From the NCBI GenBank assembly GCA_963786445.1, contig CAWAZU010000008.1, forward strand, positions 124,001 to 188,000: a stretch of DNA of 64,000 nucleotides, given 5' to 3'. The notes beneath the pieces are model-generated. The model did no database searches. It worked only from the letters and a program-made list of their open reading frames with translations, and was not told the origin of the DNA. Position numbers and translations under genes: made by a program. Source of the DNA: JAFKFJ01 sp963786445. Lineage in GTDB: Bacteria > Pseudomonadota > Alphaproteobacteria > Acetobacterales > Acetobacteraceae. Positions 62,422 through 64,000 of the stretch are shown here, in pieces; position 1 is the stretch's first letter; each line of letters starts with the position of its first letter.

Positions 62422-63012
62422 TCATGCGGGAACGGGCGGGATGCCGGGAACGGGCGGGGAGAGGACGCGGGGCTGCGCGCGCGGCGGCGGCCGGGGACGG
62501 CAGGCAGGGCGGGACGGGGCGGTCGGCCGGACCGGCGGCGGCGGGCCCACGGGACCGGCCTGCTTCCGGCCCGAGGACAGGCTCCGGGCCGGCGGCGGGC
62601 GGACGCCCAGCATCTGGCAGAGCGGGCGCAGCAGCCGCCCGGCCTGGGGTGCGGCGGCGAGCAGGTCGGCCATCGCCGGATCGGCGAGCAGGTGCTGCAA
62701 CTGCGAGGCGGCGGCGGCGGCCTGCGGCAGCCGGCGCAGCAGCCAGGCGGCCCCGCGCGGCAGCCGGAGCGGCTGGGGCCGGGCCGGACGGGGAGAGCGC
62801 AGGCGGCGGCGCGGCGGCGGCAGCGTGCCGGCATGGACTTTTGCCGCGAGGCGGGCGAACCGCTCCGCGGTGCGGCGCAGCCGCGACCAGAGCAGCAGCA
62901 TCAGCGGCAGGGCGAGCCCGAGTCCGGCGCCGCGGGCGGCGATGGCGCGGCGCAGGCCCTCGACCAGATGGGCAAAACGGTCGGCCAGGGCGGGGGAAGC
63001 GGCGGGCGGCAT
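62422..63012 (-). CDS. Conserved Pro/Arg-rich hypothetical protein
   Basis: The 196-residue product begins MPPAASPALADRFAHLVEGL and has a hydrophobic segment (GLGLALPLMLLLW), a helical region AWLLRRLPQAAAAASQLQHLL and a conserved-looking DPAMADLLAAAPQAGRLLRP motif followed by LCQMLGV, then a Pro/Arg-rich tail of about 55 residues. I recall similar proteins in Acetobacteraceae genomes, with the same motifs and no known function. It is the only plausible gene in the stretch; larger overlapping ORFs on the plus strand are frame shadows. Confidence 0.6.
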   Translation of the reverse strand: MPPAASPALADRFAHLVEGLRRAIAARGAGLGLALPLMLLLWSRLRRTAERFARLAAKVHAGTLPPPRRRLRSPRPARPQPLRLPRGAAWLLRRLPQAAAAASQLQHLLADPAMADLLAAAPQAGRLLRPLCQMLGVRPPPARSLSSGRKQAGPVGPPPPVRPTAPSRPACRPRPPPRAQPRVLSPPVPGIPPVPA

Positions 63013-63141
63013 GACAGCGATACTAACACGACCCGCGGCGGGCTGGGCAAGCCGGCCGGGCCGCGTCGATTTGCAAGGTGCGACACGACCGCTTGACCGC
63101 GAACCTTGCCCGCCGTCGCCGCCGACGGATATGATCGCGTG

Positions 63142-63432
63142 ATGCCGGACACCACGCTCGTCGTGCAGGTCGAGGACGAACTGGGCGCCGCGTTCGCGGA
63201 AGCCGCGCGTGCGGCCGATCGGTCGTCGGCCGACCTGATCCGCGACTTGATGCGGGATTTCGTCAGCCGCCGCGCCAAGCGCGCCGCCTATGATGCGTGG
63301 TTTGCGAAGAAGGTGGCGGTTTCCCGCGCTGCGGCAGAACGCGGCGAACTCGTGGACCACGCCACGGTGGAAGCGGAGATGGCGCAGCGGCGCGCGACGG
63401 CGTTGCGCCGTGCGCGCGAACGCGGCGTGTGA
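63142..63432 (+). CDS. Ribbon-helix-helix antitoxin-like protein
   Basis: The 96-residue protein starts MPDTTLVVQVEDELGAAFAE, a beta strand and helix of the ribbon-helix-helix fold, followed by RSSADLIRDLMRDFVSRR (second helix) and a C-terminal acidic/Arg-rich helical part, as in CopG/ParD-type antitoxins. The toxin partner, expected directly downstream, is not present: the next gene is an acyl-CoA dehydrogenase. It may be a solo regulator or an orphan antitoxin. GTG/ATG choices are limited; ATG 63142 gives the family start. Confidence 0.7.
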   Translation: MPDTTLVVQVEDELGAAFAEAARAADRSSADLIRDLMRDFVSRRAKRAAYDAWFAKKVAVSRAAAERGELVDHATVEAEMAQRRATALRRARERGV

Positions 63433-63523
63433 GGATTGTCTGGACTGATCCCGCCGCCGCTGCCCTGACTTGACGCCCGCCTGTCCCCGGCCGCTTAGTT
63501 CCGGGCGGGGCAGGAGCGTTTTC

Positions 63524-64000
63524 ATGGATTTCGGCCTGAGCGAAGACCAGGCGGCGTTCGTGGCGACGGCGCGCGGCTTCGCCCGCGACCGGCTGGCGCC
63601 GCACGCCGCCGCCTGGGACGAGCAGCGCCATTTCCCCGCCGAGGCGCTGCGCGAGGCCGCCGCCCTCGGCTTCGCCGCGATCTGCGTGCCCGAGACGCTC
63701 GGCGGCAGCGGCCTTTCCCGCCTCGACGCGGCGCTGATCTTCGAGGAACTGGCGGCGGCCGACCCGTCCACGGCCGCGTTCCTGTCGATCCACAACATGG
63801 TCGCCTGGATGGTCGCGCGTTTCGGCGGTGCCGGGCAGCAGGCGCGCTTCCTGCCGCGCCTGCTCACCTGCGAGCATTTCGCCAGCTACTGCCTGACCGA
63901 ACCCGGCAGCGGCAGCGACGCCGCCGCGCTGGCCACGCGCGCGGCGCCGGACGGCAACGCGCATTATCGGCTGAACGGCAGCAAGGCGTTCATCTCCGGC
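63524..64000 (+). CDS. Acyl-CoA dehydrogenase, 3' part outside the window
   Basis: From ATG 63524, 159 codons are visible without a stop. The sequence is an acyl-CoA dehydrogenase N-terminus: MDFGLSEDQAAFVATARGFA, RLAPHAAAWDEQRHFP, AICVPETLGGSGLSRLDAAL, AAFLSIHNMVAWMVARFG, and the FAD-contacting YCLTEPGSGSDAAAL followed by NGSKAFISG. The SIHNM and KxFISG features fit the isobutyryl/2-methylacyl-CoA dehydrogenase type used in branched-chain catabolism. A GGAG site lies about nine bases before the start. Confidence 0.92.
   Translation, partial: MDFGLSEDQAAFVATARGFARDRLAPHAAAWDEQRHFPAEALREAAALGFAAICVPETLGGSGLSRLDAALIFEELAAADPSTAAFLSIHNMVAWMVARFGGAGQQARFLPRLLTCEHFASYCLTEPGSGSDAAALATRAAPDGNAHYRLNGSKAFISG

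Noticed and set aside
60060..63014. A 984-codon plus-strand ORF spanning several genes
   Set aside because: It reads through cbpM, cbpA and the MBL hydrolase in shadow frames and has no recognisable domain.

Overview
The window is GC-rich DNA with tightly packed, often ATGA/GTGA-overlapping genes and ordinary bacterial genetic code. The gene families (41-residue type L36, ligase-associated exonuclease and ligase, CbpA/CbpM, DnaE2, glcDEF, aryl-polyene-like lipid genes, a conserved proline/arginine-rich hypothetical protein) suggest an alphaproteobacterium, most likely in or near the Acetobacteraceae. This placement is inference from gene content. No rRNA or tRNA gene was recognised.

Region 1 (1-16.8 kb) is phage-derived. 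After two non-phage genes (a conserved family of unknown function and a family 2 glycosyltransferase) comes a contractile-tail baseplate module in the order LysM tail protein X, hub D, spike V, gp25/W, J, I, glycine-rich fibre, small adaptor-like protein and a 1232-residue tailspike. Two broken fibre-accessory genes, a second glycosyltransferase and a probable lysis cassette follow (small membrane proteins, a lipoprotein, a papain-like peptidase). Sheath, tube, tape measure, capsid, terminase and integrase genes are not in the window. The element could be a prophage remnant or a tailocin.

Region 2 (17-29 kb) is a decayed and housekeeping zone. It holds a frameshifted degenerate EAL protein, a heavily deleted dnaE2 carrying an 8-bp tandem repeat, yggT-folD, a methyltransferase, rpmJ, a glcD-glcE-glcF glycolate oxidase operon with five frameshifts, a STAS-like protein, a MAPEG protein, and a TPR protein beside periplasmic cyclohexadienyl dehydratase (pheC).

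Region 3 (29.1-34.2 kb) is the most unusual. Three consecutive genes encode exported proteins built mostly of Asn-Gly repeats. Facing them is a LuxR/NarL-type regulator whose receiver lacks the phosphorylation residues, and then a 629-residue RTX-like protein that contains the same Asn-Gly tract. I know of no described system with this arrangement.

Region 4 (34.4-39.5 kb) holds a ligase-associated exonuclease and ATP-dependent DNA ligase pair, a carboxymuconolactone decarboxylase, a methyltransferase, and an ArsR regulator with its own inverted-repeat operator followed by a double-domain AHSA1 protein. Region 5 (39.5-55 kb) is an aryl-polyene/xanthomonadin-like cluster: ACP, acyl ligase, two hotdog dehydratases, ketosynthase with chain-length-factor partner, ketoreductase, flavoprotein, methyltransferase, two acyltransferases, LolA-like protein, MMPL exporter, COG4648 membrane protein, deacetylase and glycosyltransferase, with a UbiE-like and an MlaC-like gene beside it.

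Region 6 (55-64 kb) carries an XRE regulator, tartronate semialdehyde reductase and hydroxypyruvate isomerase (glyoxylate assimilation, matching the glycolate oxidase genes of region 2), a TPR-glycosyltransferase, a CBS-BON protein, cbpM-cbpA, an MBL-fold hydrolase, a conserved hypothetical protein, a lone ribbon-helix-helix antitoxin and the start of an acyl-CoA dehydrogenase. In the chromosomal genes outside dnaE2, all ten frameshifts have the same direction (one extra base). This suggests insertion errors in the assembly rather than ten independent mutations.
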